A stretch of DNA of 64,000 nucleotides from Trichoplax adhaerens (Eukaryota > Placozoa > Uniplacotomia > Trichoplacea > Trichoplacidae): positions 8,952,159 through 9,016,158 of the forward strand of contig NW_002060944.1 in NCBI RefSeq assembly GCF_000150275.1, written 5' to 3'. Within the stretch, counting starts at the first letter, position 1; each line of letters starts with the position of its first letter. Below the pieces are notes generated by a model. That model saw only the letters and a program-made list of their open reading frames with translations, was not told where the DNA came from and made no database searches. Positions 1 through 13,100 of the stretch are shown here, in pieces. The position numbers were made by a program, and so were the translations under genes.

Positions 1-739
1 ATTGTTTCATGCCAAATAAGTTATTAACAAATTAAAAATTTTACAAATTCAAAACATCATACTACTCTTTTCGCAAATTATATGATAACGACTCACCCAC
101 AAGCTCATAAGTGACGAAGTTAATTTATCATTGGTTAAATATTCAAATTTCTGTTAAAAAGCAAAATAGACATTTATTAATGATAGCTAAGTTAATGCAT
201 AGGATCTTGTCACGACTCACTTTACGAAATGATTAACTTAAATAAATTTTAAGCAGTGGATGATACTTAAGCAATGAATTAAATAAAAATTTGACAGTAT
301 ATTATATCTCATAGTTATATTTGAAATTGGATAATTTCGTAAATTGAATTCATAATTCATATTTCGTTAATCCCTATAGAGGGAATATAAATAAAGCACT
401 AAACCTGATCGATAGTGTTTTTCATCGAATCAATTTCTTGTACGACGACAACAGTTAACCAGTACTTGATTATAGCCAGACTGCAAGTATTATTCACTGT
501 TATTCCTTCATTACTACATTAAAAGCAAGAATATAGACTATTAGGCTGGCTCTTCAATATTATCTAACTCCTATAATAGTAATCAGATGCTGTTTAAAAT
601 CACTTCTGCTAAGAGTAGGATATATCATGTGTATGAGGATGGTAGCATCTTTATACTTATAAATATTAATGAAAATTTCAAAGGTTATTAAGCTTTTAGT
701 GTTTAGACAATAACTAGCGAAAAAGTGATGTCTCAATGA

Positions 740-1432
740 CATTTTAGAAGCGATTGTAACGATATTATATTACTGTAGCATGAAATGCTGCTATAATGAT
801 ACATACTGATGGTTAGGATATTAAATATCGTTAAAGTATTTAATCGATAATCAAGCATAGACGATCTATTTAAACGACTTATTACAAGAATTCCAAAGAT
901 GTTATATTACTGTAGCATAGCATATAGTTTTACTAAAATGATCTATAGTGATCTTTCTGAAGTAAGAAATAAATAAAATATTGTAATGTTAAGCAATGAT
1001 CACAAGTAAGACTCCAATTTATATATTCAACGTATTTCTATGTATCAATAATAATATAATTATGAATAGAGAGAGTATTTAAAAATAGCTGATGGCAATC
1101 TCTTTTGAGAATTAAATTGATCAGACTTCTTAATGATCAAATAGATGATATATCTAGACAAACTGTAAGGAGTAATTCTAAAGATGTTATATATCTGAGT
1201 ATAAGTGTTGCTATAATGATCTTCTGTATGCTGATTCTTCTGAAGTAAAGAATATATAAGATAAATTTTATAATGCTAAGCGATAATTATAGGTCAGACT
1301 TCAATTTATATATTTAACGTACTTCTGTATATCAATAACAGTATAAGAATAAATGGAGTACTTAAAAATAGCTGATGACAATCTTTAAGGGGAATAAAAC
1401 TGATCAAAATTCTTAGTAATCAATTTTTTATT
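740..1432. repeat. Diverged tandem duplication, about 285-bp period
   Basis: Two direct copies lie at about 884-1166 and 1167-1432. They share blocks in the same order: AAAGATGTTATAT, then CTTCTGAAGTAA, then TTTAAAAATAGCTGATG in copy 1 and CTTAAAAATAGCTGATG in copy 2. A shorter third match (GATATTATATTACTGTAGCATG and the following CTGCTATAATGAT) lies at about 757-800. The copies carry many substitutions and small indels, so the duplication is old. No coding content was seen. Confidence 0.7.
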
Positions 1433-3428
1433 GTCGTAATAATTCTACGGGTTACTGGGCCGCTGTAGTGATTTCAGCTAATTACAGCAGTTTTGCGTAT
1501 GCAATATAGTGATAGCATGTAGTATAGAACTGTATGTCTTAATAAAGTATATGCTATATAAGGCCGTAGCTGATAGCCATATTAAGTAATGTTATTAAGC
1601 AATGTACTAATGTGATCGATGACTCCTATGTAGAGGAGCAATTGATGATAATTTGTATAAGTTGTATAGAATTGTTACCGTGGAGGCTAAGTCGATTATC
1701 CGATTTATCTTAGCCACTTTCGACTATTATTATGAGGGGAAGAAATTGGAATTCTTCTCTGACTGACGACACACGTACGTTAATAAACTGGACTGTTATA
1801 AATCAATTATACGGTGTTGACTATTTAGTGTCACGTTAGGGATTTGCTCGATTTTAACAACTCAGAATTTTGAGTTGACGGATTACTAACCTAGGGCTAA
1901 TAAGCTGTACACTACAGCCACCTTGATTAATTATAATATTTATGCTAAAGTTTGATCTCAAACAGCATGTACTTTCTATCCTTACATATAGCTATAACGA
2001 GAGTCGAAAATGGATGCTGAACTACATTTTACACGCTATATTATCTTTTGTGTGCATCTATTTAAACTTGTTTCTTCGTTCCGTGTATAGCGTGACAGTT
2101 ATCATAAGTGGCGCATATTTTTATGTTCTATCATACACTTTCTAGCCATTGAATTCTAATTAGAAAGTAGAACAAACTCTTGATGCCACATAGATGAGAT
2201 TGCTGTCATATGATTCATGTATAACAAAGACCAAAAAAATAGTATTTTAGCCACTAAGGGTAAACTCAAAATTATGTTTACGGGTACACATTTAATAAAT
2301 AGCTCAATCTATTTACGCGTATACCATGAAGTGTGGATAAATGGTAGCGACTAACACTAGTAAGGTCAACTTTGTTTACCTAAAAAATTTGATACCTCCG
2401 CAATTCAAACTACCATCTAGTCTAATATCACAATCGAAGAATTGACACCCTCTGGTATGATATGATAAGAGTATGAGATGAATGCCGAAGTTTATAAGAA
2501 AAGCAAATAAATAAAGTATAAATTCACTTCTCACAAAGTGTTGAAGAAATTATCAATGAACAAGATTGGATTGTTATCATCTCAAGCTAAAGAATCGGTG
2601 CGTAGCTGTTATGGAAGAAAAATTAAGTACGTAAACTATATAGAAGAGAATTTATAGGCAAAAAGTGAAACTTTAACTGTCTGGCTAGTTATGCAACATT
2701 GATGACTTACAAAGAGGAATGAAAGTCTTGTTGTTGTAGCCAGTTAAGAAATGCAAGATTCTCATGGATGCACGTGTTTTGTAAACCAGAATAATTGATG
2801 ATTCCATGAAACATATTTTCTATGTTTTTCAGATAAAAGCTAGCTTCGATAGTTGAGGACATGATTAATTTCTGATCAATCTATCACCAGTCAACAATTA
2901 GTAGAAATGATTCGTTTTCTTGATTGACTCTCAATATTATAGCCACAGGTGGAACTGCTGAGTAGAGTTTTATAATGACGTAGATGTGCGATCTCCCACT
3001 GATTGATAAATAACTTGTCCAATTAACCACTTGATTATCGGGTCATTTCTCCGTGAATTATATGAATTATTGTTCATAATAATCTTTTATCTTTATGATA
3101 CAATACAAGAAAGAAAATAGAAAAATGTAAGTCTTTTAAATCAAACAATTGAAGGCATGGCAATTGTTATTACAATATCATCAACAGCCAAGATGGCATG
3201 TTACTTATCCTAAACTACAGTCCTGAAACTAGACATTAACATGCCGAAAACGAAGGTAACGAATATGTCTTCCTCGCAGCTCCGTATTCGTAGGTAATTT
3301 CCTGTTGTTATCTCATCCTAATGAAATAAAATAAGCTATCCATAACTTGCCTGCAGACTAACTGGCGGTTCCATTAGTTTAGATATCAGTACTAATTGTA
3401 ACAAATTCAATAATATAGAAATGGATTG

Positions 3429-3700
3429 CCGACAACAAAACAAAACCAGTTTTATTACTGCTAGCAATTAAGACTTGATTGTTGTTATCGACATGCCCTA
3501 CCTATTGATATTTATAAAGCTTGATATTTGGTTTAAAAACTACGAAATAATTGAGTCTGTACCCTTCCGATAACAAAAATAAAATCAGTCTTATTGCTGC
3601 ACGCGTTTAATACTTGATTTTAATTAACGATGTGCCCCCACCGTACCTTTTGGTATCAAAATACTTCATGTTAGACCTAAAAACTGGGATACGGAATGGT
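3429..3700. repeat. Diverged tandem duplication, about 138-bp period
   Basis: Copy 1 starts at about 3429 and copy 2 at about 3567. Both begin CCGAYAACAAAA, continue with a matching CAGTYTTATTRCTGC block, then a shared ACTTGATT block, and end in AAAAACT about 115 bp later. Similarity is patchy, as expected of an old duplication. No coding content was seen. Confidence 0.6.
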
Positions 3701-6700
3701 AGAAAACTTAAACAGTAATATCGTAACCGTGCCTCGAATTATATTATCTTTAGCTAATATTATTTTCTTTCAATTCAATCTCTATTAAATTAAGCCAACA
3801 ATTGATGATGAATGATACGGGAAGTAAAATCTTATTTTTCATCCTCCATCATCTCATTAACTGAAGCTGATTTAACCTTCACCTAATCAACATAGATGAT
3901 CATATCGTTGGTCATGCAGCTTTGCGTGGGACCATTAATCTCTGAAATACTGATACATTGCGGTATTAGACTATTTGATTATGTTCTATTAATTTTGTGG
4001 TACGGTTGTCCGTTTTCCACCGTAACGACTACAATTTTAAGATGATTTAACCCGTTAACTAGATAAATCGAAAATCAGCCTGACCAAAACACTACTTACG
4101 ATGGTCAAAGCATTTATATATTACAAAATAATGATAGAACTGACCAATAAAATCAATATAGTGTTGCTGTGAACTAAAGCAATCCATTGTAGTCATGCGA
4201 TAATATCCCGATGAATAGCAAGTGAAACCTTTTAAATTTATTTCGAGAAGAAAAATAGATATTATGGTGATTCAATGTGACTTGTAACAATAACTTCATA
4301 ACTAATTTAATTGACTCTACTGGAAATGACTTATCATTTTTTTTTTGGTAACAGTGAAATAGTTAAGATTAATTCAATTTCTAGCCTATCTTCTACCGAG
4401 CGTTAAATGTATTGTAGACTTAAAAATAAGAAATACTCTACCCTCTATAACACATTTTTTGACTATGATTCGTTAAAAGAAGTAAAACCTCCAGATAATA
4501 ACCTTCACCGTACCATTCTAGAATTGCAGGAAATTTTGTACAAGTACAGTTAGAGCTATAGAGTTGGATGTTATGACTGATGGGTGGAGTAAAATCATTT
4601 CATAGAGAAATTAACAGTAGCGTGGGAATAACATAGTAGAAGAAATTGGATACTTGGTTGCTATTGGAAAGTTGTTGAGTAAATACAGCTGGTTATTGAG
4701 TGCACAGCCTCTAATGTTAGATTTTACTGTAAATATACTACTCCTGGATTGACGAGAATATGCAAAGTCACCGATTTCGTATAAATACTATAACAGATCG
4801 ATGGAGGGATCTATCACCTGTAGCAGTTTATACTGAAATAAATAATTGATATTGTTCAATCATCCATGAAATACTTAACCGCTTGGGTTATTGAATAAGC
4901 CAATTGGTAGTTGATCAAAATAAAGTAGTTCGCTAAAGACCATCACAGTAACTTTCAAAGATTTTTATGATTATAAATAAAATAGCGATATCGAGGTAAA
5001 ATTCACAAGTTAGAACATAAGAATAAAGAATTATACGATTTTATTTTCTGAAGAAGTCAATATAAAAATTAGAAATGAAACAACACATGTGTTACTGGAA
5101 TATTCCATATTTAATTTATCTCTTACGTGATACACTAATTAATATTGCGTCGATGATAACGTCTTCTACAATGGCTCATTCCGCATAATTGTTAAGTACA
5201 GTACTTGATAATTATACTGAATTTGCCATAGACACTTTAATCTCGTAATTATGCTGTTCTCATTTTAGAGTCAAAAATACATTAGCGCTAGCTTAAATTA
5301 CTGCCCTAACGTATATGAAATCTATCGTAGTCTAATCTGACTGAACTATCACGGCAGGCTATTATTGGTATCTTACTCTTCTATACGTATCATTACTAAA
5401 ATGACTTATGACGATCAAGTTCTGATTACTTTCTCAAACAATTAAGCGCATCAACCGTAGGCAGTATCCACGCTTTTAACCCAATCTGTAGTTTTGCTGT
5501 TTAAGACAACTTCTAGCAAACATCTAGATCAATATATGATAATGAATGTTTTGTAATGATAACTGAATTGACTTCCGGATTTATTTATATACTTTACCTT
5601 GATTTGAACGAATAGACAATAACCCACTTTGTTTTACAACGATTTAAGATAAATATAAACAGGAGAATACGACAATTAGTAATTGCATTATTAATTGATT
5701 CATATTATGATGCTAACGAAGCTTCAGTAAGAATAGACCATTTATTTTCGACTAGGTAACAAGTTGTTGTCATGCCATATCACAATCGAATTATTATGGT
5801 CATTCCTAAAAATTAGCCATCAACAAGCAGAAATATACGTATAGAAGTGAAAGATCTTCATAGCTTTTTACAGGCATAATGCATATCGCCTAGAGTAACA
5901 CTTTTAGTTCTAATCAAATATTAAAATTTTATCAATTTTATTGATTGTGTGCATAAATTGAAAGCCATCCATTGCTATTAGTCTATTTTAGAACAGTTGA
6001 TGATTATGTTTTATCACTAAACTAAATACGAAGCAGTTAAAAATATACAATTTAAATTTACTATCAGCCCGTAGATTGATAGTAGACGAAAATCTCTCAC
6101 ATAGTATTATATTTAGTGATAGCTATAGTAATCTTCTTCTACGTAACCTTCCATATCAATTAATCTATAAGAACTTATTTCAAAGCCATCGTAAATGGTT
6201 TTATGTTGTTGTTCTACAATATTTCAGCGAATCAACAGTTATTCTATGCCATTGAACATATTCCAATTTAACGTTTTTCTCAAACTCTTCTTTAGAAATA
6301 GCGTCCTTAGTTATTAATTCTTAAAGAAAATTGAATCCATGCAGAAAAAATTTATGGATCATCCGTAACAACCATTTATTGATGGCTTATTATTCATATA
6401 GACCTGAAGTTATTATACTATGCTTTGTTATGTTGTACAGAGTTACATTCTAGCTATGAATTTGTCATCCGATCACAGACTTACTAGCAAAGAAGAATCT
6501 GAAAGGAAGTGATCTTTTCATCTAATGAATCCATTAGCGTCGGTACGACTTCATTTCCACAATAAATTATCATATTCTCTATTTAAATAGAAAGATTTAG
6601 CGTCACGTAAAGTTATATGTAATGGCTTTTTACTAATATTGCTCTCCAATGCTTTAATAGTTGTACAATAAATAATGCTTTGTTAGCTATTGAAACAGCT

Positions 6701-9700
6701 GACGACTAGCCTACAAGAAGGCGCCGTGCCTATTATCAATATCATTTTTGCAATCAAGACAACTATTGTTTCCATAATATGTTCGCGGAAGTGCTTCTCA
6801 AATTAGTCGATAAGGTAATGATCGTCAGTGTCTAAAGCAATTAGGACCAGCTTTACGATTATTAAAGTCCAATTATTGAATAGTTAAGAAAAAAGAATAC
6901 GAGCAAAAATGATTGGCTTTGTCATAGAAAAAGGTATCATGTGCTTGTATTACCTGCGGGTTGGCAAGATTTTAATATTGTTCCTAGGCCATTAAAGACT
7001 GAATAACACAAATCAATTCCAAATAAAGCTGAAAAACCAACGAAAGCTTGCAATTGTATCATTGCACAATACAAGATTATGAATGAGTCTGAAGGATTAT
7101 TTCCGTTCGATTACATATTTCTAAGAAATAGTAATTCATCGGATTGAGTCTACAAGCAATGATTCCTTAGCTTTAGATTTCTTTAACGGAAAACATCGGA
7201 AAAGGCTATTTACCTTCAGAAATAAGAAAAAATCTGAGCCAAAGGCTATGGAATTAAGTCTTATAAAGAAAACAATTACCGTATTCCACAATCGAAAGAC
7301 AAAATATGCAATTGCCTATGCTATAGTGAACCTTATGGTTTGCATTTACGTTTTTAAGTAGCTAATGATCAGCTGGATTGTATAGCTACTCGTAATAGAT
7401 AGTTAAAAAGGGATATGAGTATGAGATACTGTAGCATTGGTCATAAAAAATGCAAACGTGTTATTTGGAAATGTGGGTAGCTAGCTAGTGATTATTGATA
7501 CGTTGGAAATGGAATTTATCTTTAAAATTCAGTTCCAATATTTAAATTTGAACAGTTTGCACGGACAGTTAAATACAATAAGAAAACGAAAACTTTATTT
7601 TTGAGAAGAGCAGAAGAGCATGAAAAGAGTTGAAAAATTATGCTAGTTTGTACGTGCAAAGTATTAGCCAGCTCTGATTCCAGCATGATTATTTCCTGAA
7701 GGATTGAATGCGATACATTAATACTTGAAAAATAGCACATTTCATAAAAGTGACAGCTCTGATATAAATGCAGAACATGATTCCTTTTTGTAGTTTTCCT
7801 CGATTCACATTCAAATCTAAATTTGTCGTTACTACTTCATAAGTTTGAGCTCATCAGAAAATAACTCTGTATATACATATCTTAGCTTGTGACAGTGTTA
7901 TGTACTGTATTAGAGTAGAAATATCTATGTTAGGATAATTCTGTTACCCTATCCTTATTTAGTTAACTTCTAATTTGGATATACTGTGTTTTATTATATA
8001 TAGCACTGACTTTTTATGACAGTGACACATATACACATACTGAAATTAATAGTTATAATAGGGTATGCAAATCATCTACTTACAGTTCGAATCATTGTTA
8101 TTGTAACTTTCTTATGGCAGATTGCAAATTATCATGGAAATGTTCCGTGATAGGACATATCGTAATCTGACTATTCTGCATTAGTCATCAGGTGTCTACG
8201 TTCGTAAATACTGTTGTCTGCATTAAGGGAGCAGTAGCTAAAATTAATATCTAATTCAGTAAATGATTCCTTAGTTAATCGTACTAACTATGACTCATGA
8301 ACTATTGAGGAAGAGTATATAAATGCAGTATATCATGTAATAAAGTGGATTCTTAAACTTAGTGTTTAACGTAAAATACAAGGCATCTAAGTCTTTGTGT
8401 AGTCTGCTAGTAGAGATAAAATGTTTTTTATAGTGCAGATATCGTTCCTTGATACGTGGTTTAAGGAATTGACTTATTGATCGTACATTACGTTATCTTG
8501 TTTTAATGCCGTTTTATGACATAGCTACATTGAAAAAACTTTAAAAGATTATTATCAAAGCAACGCAGAATGGACAGAGTAATGAAATTTCTTTGGAAAG
8601 GAGTGGGAAGTAAATCAGTAAACTTAGAAAAGAAAATCTTAATAAAGCCTTTTAATAATCGAATAAATAGAGCATTTAACATTTTTCGCTAAGATTTACC
8701 TACATAAAATTATTTATAGTTTTTGCACGTGAAAAAAGGAAAATGTAAAATTAATTCCTCTTATTTTAGCAGCGAATAGCAGTAATAAATAGCTTAAATT
8801 ATTTAGTTTGGATCATGATACCTTCATCCTTACACTTACTATATGTTATCAGAATCAGAATTCTAGTTTAAATTGACTATTTGATCTACTTCTAATTCGG
8901 TAATATAAAAATCATCAATATTTTACTCGTAAATCACATCATTTATTAAAAATAAAAACTTCACTACTTAATGTTTTAATTATTGCATTTAAATGAGCAG
9001 AATTTGATAAATTTGCTGTTCCCGTCTTTGATTTATGACGTGATCACAAATAAAGATATGTTATTTTACTTTTCTGATCAACTCTTATCCTTAATTATTT
9101 CAGTGCCCAGGAAGTAACTATCATGTAGCTTCAAATTGTATATTATGATTCATCGCAGTAATTTTAAGGCACAGTTAAAAAATTAAAACTGAATTTATGT
9201 CAAATTTATCCTACTTTAATGATCACATTTGTCTATAAATTGTATATTTTCTTAATATAACTAAATCCTGTTATATTGCTTAAATTCCAGCACACAGTAG
9301 AACTTGGATCCTGGAGTTAATTAAACGAGTCATCTAGATTGTTTTAATTTTGGATTTTTAGCTGCTTTTGATATTTTATAACTTTATAGCAGGCAATATT
9401 TTATCTTCTTTATTATAACTTTCTAAATTATAACTTACTGACATATTTCGAAACTAAACAAAAGGATAATAAGTATGATCAAATGACCCATTAAGCTCTT
9501 ATAGCCATGTTAAATTTCATTTATTTAATTTCTTCTTCATTAGGTTGTTTTCAACGCTGAATATTAATTAATTACTTGCGAAAAAGATATTTTTAATTTT
9601 CTTGCACCGTAATGGTTAAGATGAGTCGATGTCTAATACTTGCAAATTATGTTGCGTTAATTTAGTGATATAGTGCACAGCCGTCGGGAATGATATCCAG

Positions 9701-10132
9701 TAACTAAGTTGACGAATCAGATATGAGAGAGGCTTACATAAACGATATTAAAGTTCGTACTTTTTCCATAAAATAGCATTTCTGGGGCATTTGCGATCAT
9801 TTTTACGCGTTGCTACAGCATTAGAATCGGAAATAGTGTAAATACCATAATTTATATAACGAATTTCAACTTCATGGGATGTTTTTCCTATGAAATGTTT
9901 AAATAGGTATTCTCCACATTTAATTCATGTAATACATCGATGGCATGATTTCTTTAACAATTATGAATCGTTTAGCCAATAATGCCAAGGAATTAACTCA
10001 AAAATACTTGTTAAGCGGACCATTGGTGCAGTGCAGTAACACTTGCTACGAATTGGTTGTTATAATGTTGATTTCAGTCATTTGGATCACCGAGATGCCG
10101 ACGACTACGTAGCTAGCAAGAACAAGGACTAT

Positions 10133-13100
10133 TTACATTTCTTGATCTTTATGACAAGTATGGGCGCTTTGACGCGGTACAGTCTTGTAAAATCCCTGTT
10201 TACCTACAAGCTCTGCTCTCATAATGTAAGCTTTATTCGAAGAATGAGGTATATCCCTCTACTGGAACATCGGCATTTGATTCTTCTACTTGAATAAAAA
10301 TAGTTCATTATTATATTGCCATCTTACTTGGTTAAGGTTAATAAAACTCTACACCGCAAAAAAAATTCAAGAACGTACTGGTATTGTCTTAACTATCTAC
10401 TATTCCGATTTAAAATACTATCTATGCCTTCATTTTTAATTTTAAAATTTAAAAGCAATAACAATAAATGAAGAAATATATTTTCTATTTTACAATCGCG
10501 ACACATACGGGTACGGTATATAAGAAAAAGGTGTAAACGAATATAATATATAATAATGTCAAATATAACGATGAGAGGAGTATCATACCTGGATTCAAGG
10601 TATCCTTTAGAATATCAATTGTTTGCAGAACCGGATAAAAATACTTTAACTTACTTTTACCACTCTTTAAAATCCTTTATGCGAAACCAAAATTAAAAAA
10701 AATTATTTATTAGCAGGAATTGTAATTCTTATGTTAATAGTTCTATTATTTACTCTAAATTTTACGGGCATGCTTTCATACTACGTGTATATAAACAGTG
10801 ATATCGGAAAATGGAATCCATTAAGGTACAATTTTCTAACCAATCAATCCAAGTAATGATTCTTCTTTCTTTTTGAACTATTCCATGAATGTCAGTATCG
10901 GTAAGGCTATGTTTTAATTCGACTTCTATATGACATTTCATAGGGTAAATTCGACACACTTTTCTATTTTCTAGATGAGTAATATGAATTAAGTTATAAA
11001 ATCGACGTAATAATTTATCTTTAATGTTTTAGTATATGTATAAAAGCCGATATATAATTCATACCATTTACATAGCTAATAGATATTCGGCCGAGTTTTT
11101 GTTCACTAAATCGAATAATAAATGTCCCAGGCGGATAGTATTGAAGTAATTCATCAGCAGCGATCTTAGATATGAATCCTATCATTAAACTTTAAAATTA
11201 AGGTAACATTAACTATATGGGTTACTCCAATACGTGACATTTAAATAATAGATACGCGCCTTTATGATGTTCAATATTAAATCTTGATTAAATATTAACT
11301 CTTACCCATTTTTCCACCACTTTAATAAATTATGCTTTGGCTCGTTTAAAAGTTCAATACAGGTAAAAAACCATCCTCCGAAGGTAATGCTTTGTTGTAT
11401 ATCACGTAATTTTTCCTAATTTATAAAAAAAAGGTTTATTTCTTGCAGTTTCATGAATATAAATAAATGATCTTAATTTATATCTTTGTAATTATAGTAC
11501 ATATGATATGCACTTCTACTCGCACAACCTATTTTATCTCATTCATCACTAACCTTGTAGTATTGATTCCAAGAAATAGGATGAGCGGGATTTTCTATGT
11601 CTGCACCTTTATAAGGCACACATTAGAAATTCAGAATGCAATGTCAGTATCCATTATTTTGAAACGAAATATTTAGTCTACGCTCCATCCAACACTTTGA
11701 TAAACCATAATATGTCTTATGTTCATTTATCAAATAATATTGAGAAAATTTGCCAACAGCTTTTATAGCTAGTTAAACAAATATAGTATAATTAACCTGT
11801 CATTCTTTTGTAGATATACCGCAAATTCTGATCAGTCAAATTTTGTTTTAGTCTGCAGAAACAAAATCTATTTAACATGTTTTTAATTTGACACCATTTT
11901 GCACGTTGCGGAAAATCAACCTGGTGCATTTCCTTATCCTACAAATGAATCATTGAAATTTGATGGTTCGTCGTCAGAAATACCATCTACTTGCAGATTT
12001 TATATTAAATTTGTTCGTTATATTGACTTATTATTGCATAACAGGTGCAAAAACAGTTATTTATTCCGGCCTTGTATTGTCGTCAAGTTTTTCATGACAT
12101 TAAATTTCGTTATTAGGTTTCTTCTAATATCAAATGAAATATTTACCCATGGGCTGATGTAGTAATCCCATACAAGTGAGCATTCTGCGGCAATTGTGTC
12201 TTTCTTTCGATTTATTACGCGAATCGAAGGAGAAGTTACCTGCAACTAAAATAAGGTAAAATCGCTCTATGAAAATTGCTGATACTTTGAAATCATGCAA
12301 TAAGGATTAAACTAATAAAATCTAAAATCTCTTTCCAGTTAACATTGCAGTGCAGAAAAGTCTATTTTTGACCGCAATTTAGCGTAAAATGTGATTAAAA
12401 TTATTATAAATATTACGGTATATATTTTGATTAGTTATCTACACTCGTATGCTTAATAAATTGTATAGAAATAGCTTATTGGTAGGCTATCAAACAGGAT
12501 AAGTCAAGTCTTAAATTTAACATATTTGAACTAGACTTCGTGAAGAAATATTTACCGTCGTATGGATATTCTTATCCAATATAACAACAGCAATTTTAGG
12601 CATTTTCCAATTAAAAAAGAATCTATCATCCGTTGAGCTCTGAAGCAGAATAGATAGAAACAATAATAAGTAAGTTATTACCATCGGCATATACATAATT
12701 TACGTGTAGGAAATGTACTGTATACATTATGTACTCTTACTGTGCGATGTATACCTTTTCGCATATTACCAATAAAGTATCGATATTTATGATACGGATA
12801 TACTTACTTCTCGGCAAACAAAATCAGAGAAGTCGGGAATTAACTGTAAAGAAAGTAAATTCTTATATCACATGATATTTAAATTCTATTAGGCAGTAAT
12901 TATTCAGCTACACTAGCTTAATTTTTCATCCTTCAATTGTGACTTACGATGTCTTTATAAACTATAGATAGGTATCTACTTTCTTCGGAGGAAATAATCT
13001 GTAATTTATGTTAGCCGATTAGTTATTCGCTCAACATTTACGCGAAAAAAATTGTTCCGAGTATCTCCAAAAATGATGCTATTGAAAAAATAATCCCAGT

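Larger units (their letters stand above)
1..10132. other. Gene-poor AT-rich stretch
   Basis: No gene can be supported here. Stops are dense in all six frames and the longest open frames are about 70 codons, without recognisable domains or credible splice sites. The part next to 10133 should contain the 3' untranslated region of the divergent STAT gene. A 40-codon ATG-initiated frame at 8571-8693 (plus strand) was seen, but nothing supports it. Two diverged tandem duplications are listed separately. Untranslated exons or a non-coding RNA cannot be excluded from sequence alone. Confidence 0.6.

Noticed and set aside
10043-10297. 84-codon plus-strand open frame
   Set aside because: It is the antisense shadow of the last STAT-A exon, which has the phosphotyrosine motif and matches phase with the exon upstream.
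10571-10696. 42-codon plus-strand ATG frame with protein-like composition
   Set aside because: It is antisense to STAT-A exon 22 (10589-10674), which is supported by phase and context.
10762-10959. STAT-A ending at the in-frame TAA at 10762 just after SMKACP
   Set aside because: A CC|GTAAAA donor immediately before it splices in phase to 10674-10589 and then to an exon carrying a STAT-like phosphotyrosine motif, a better ending.
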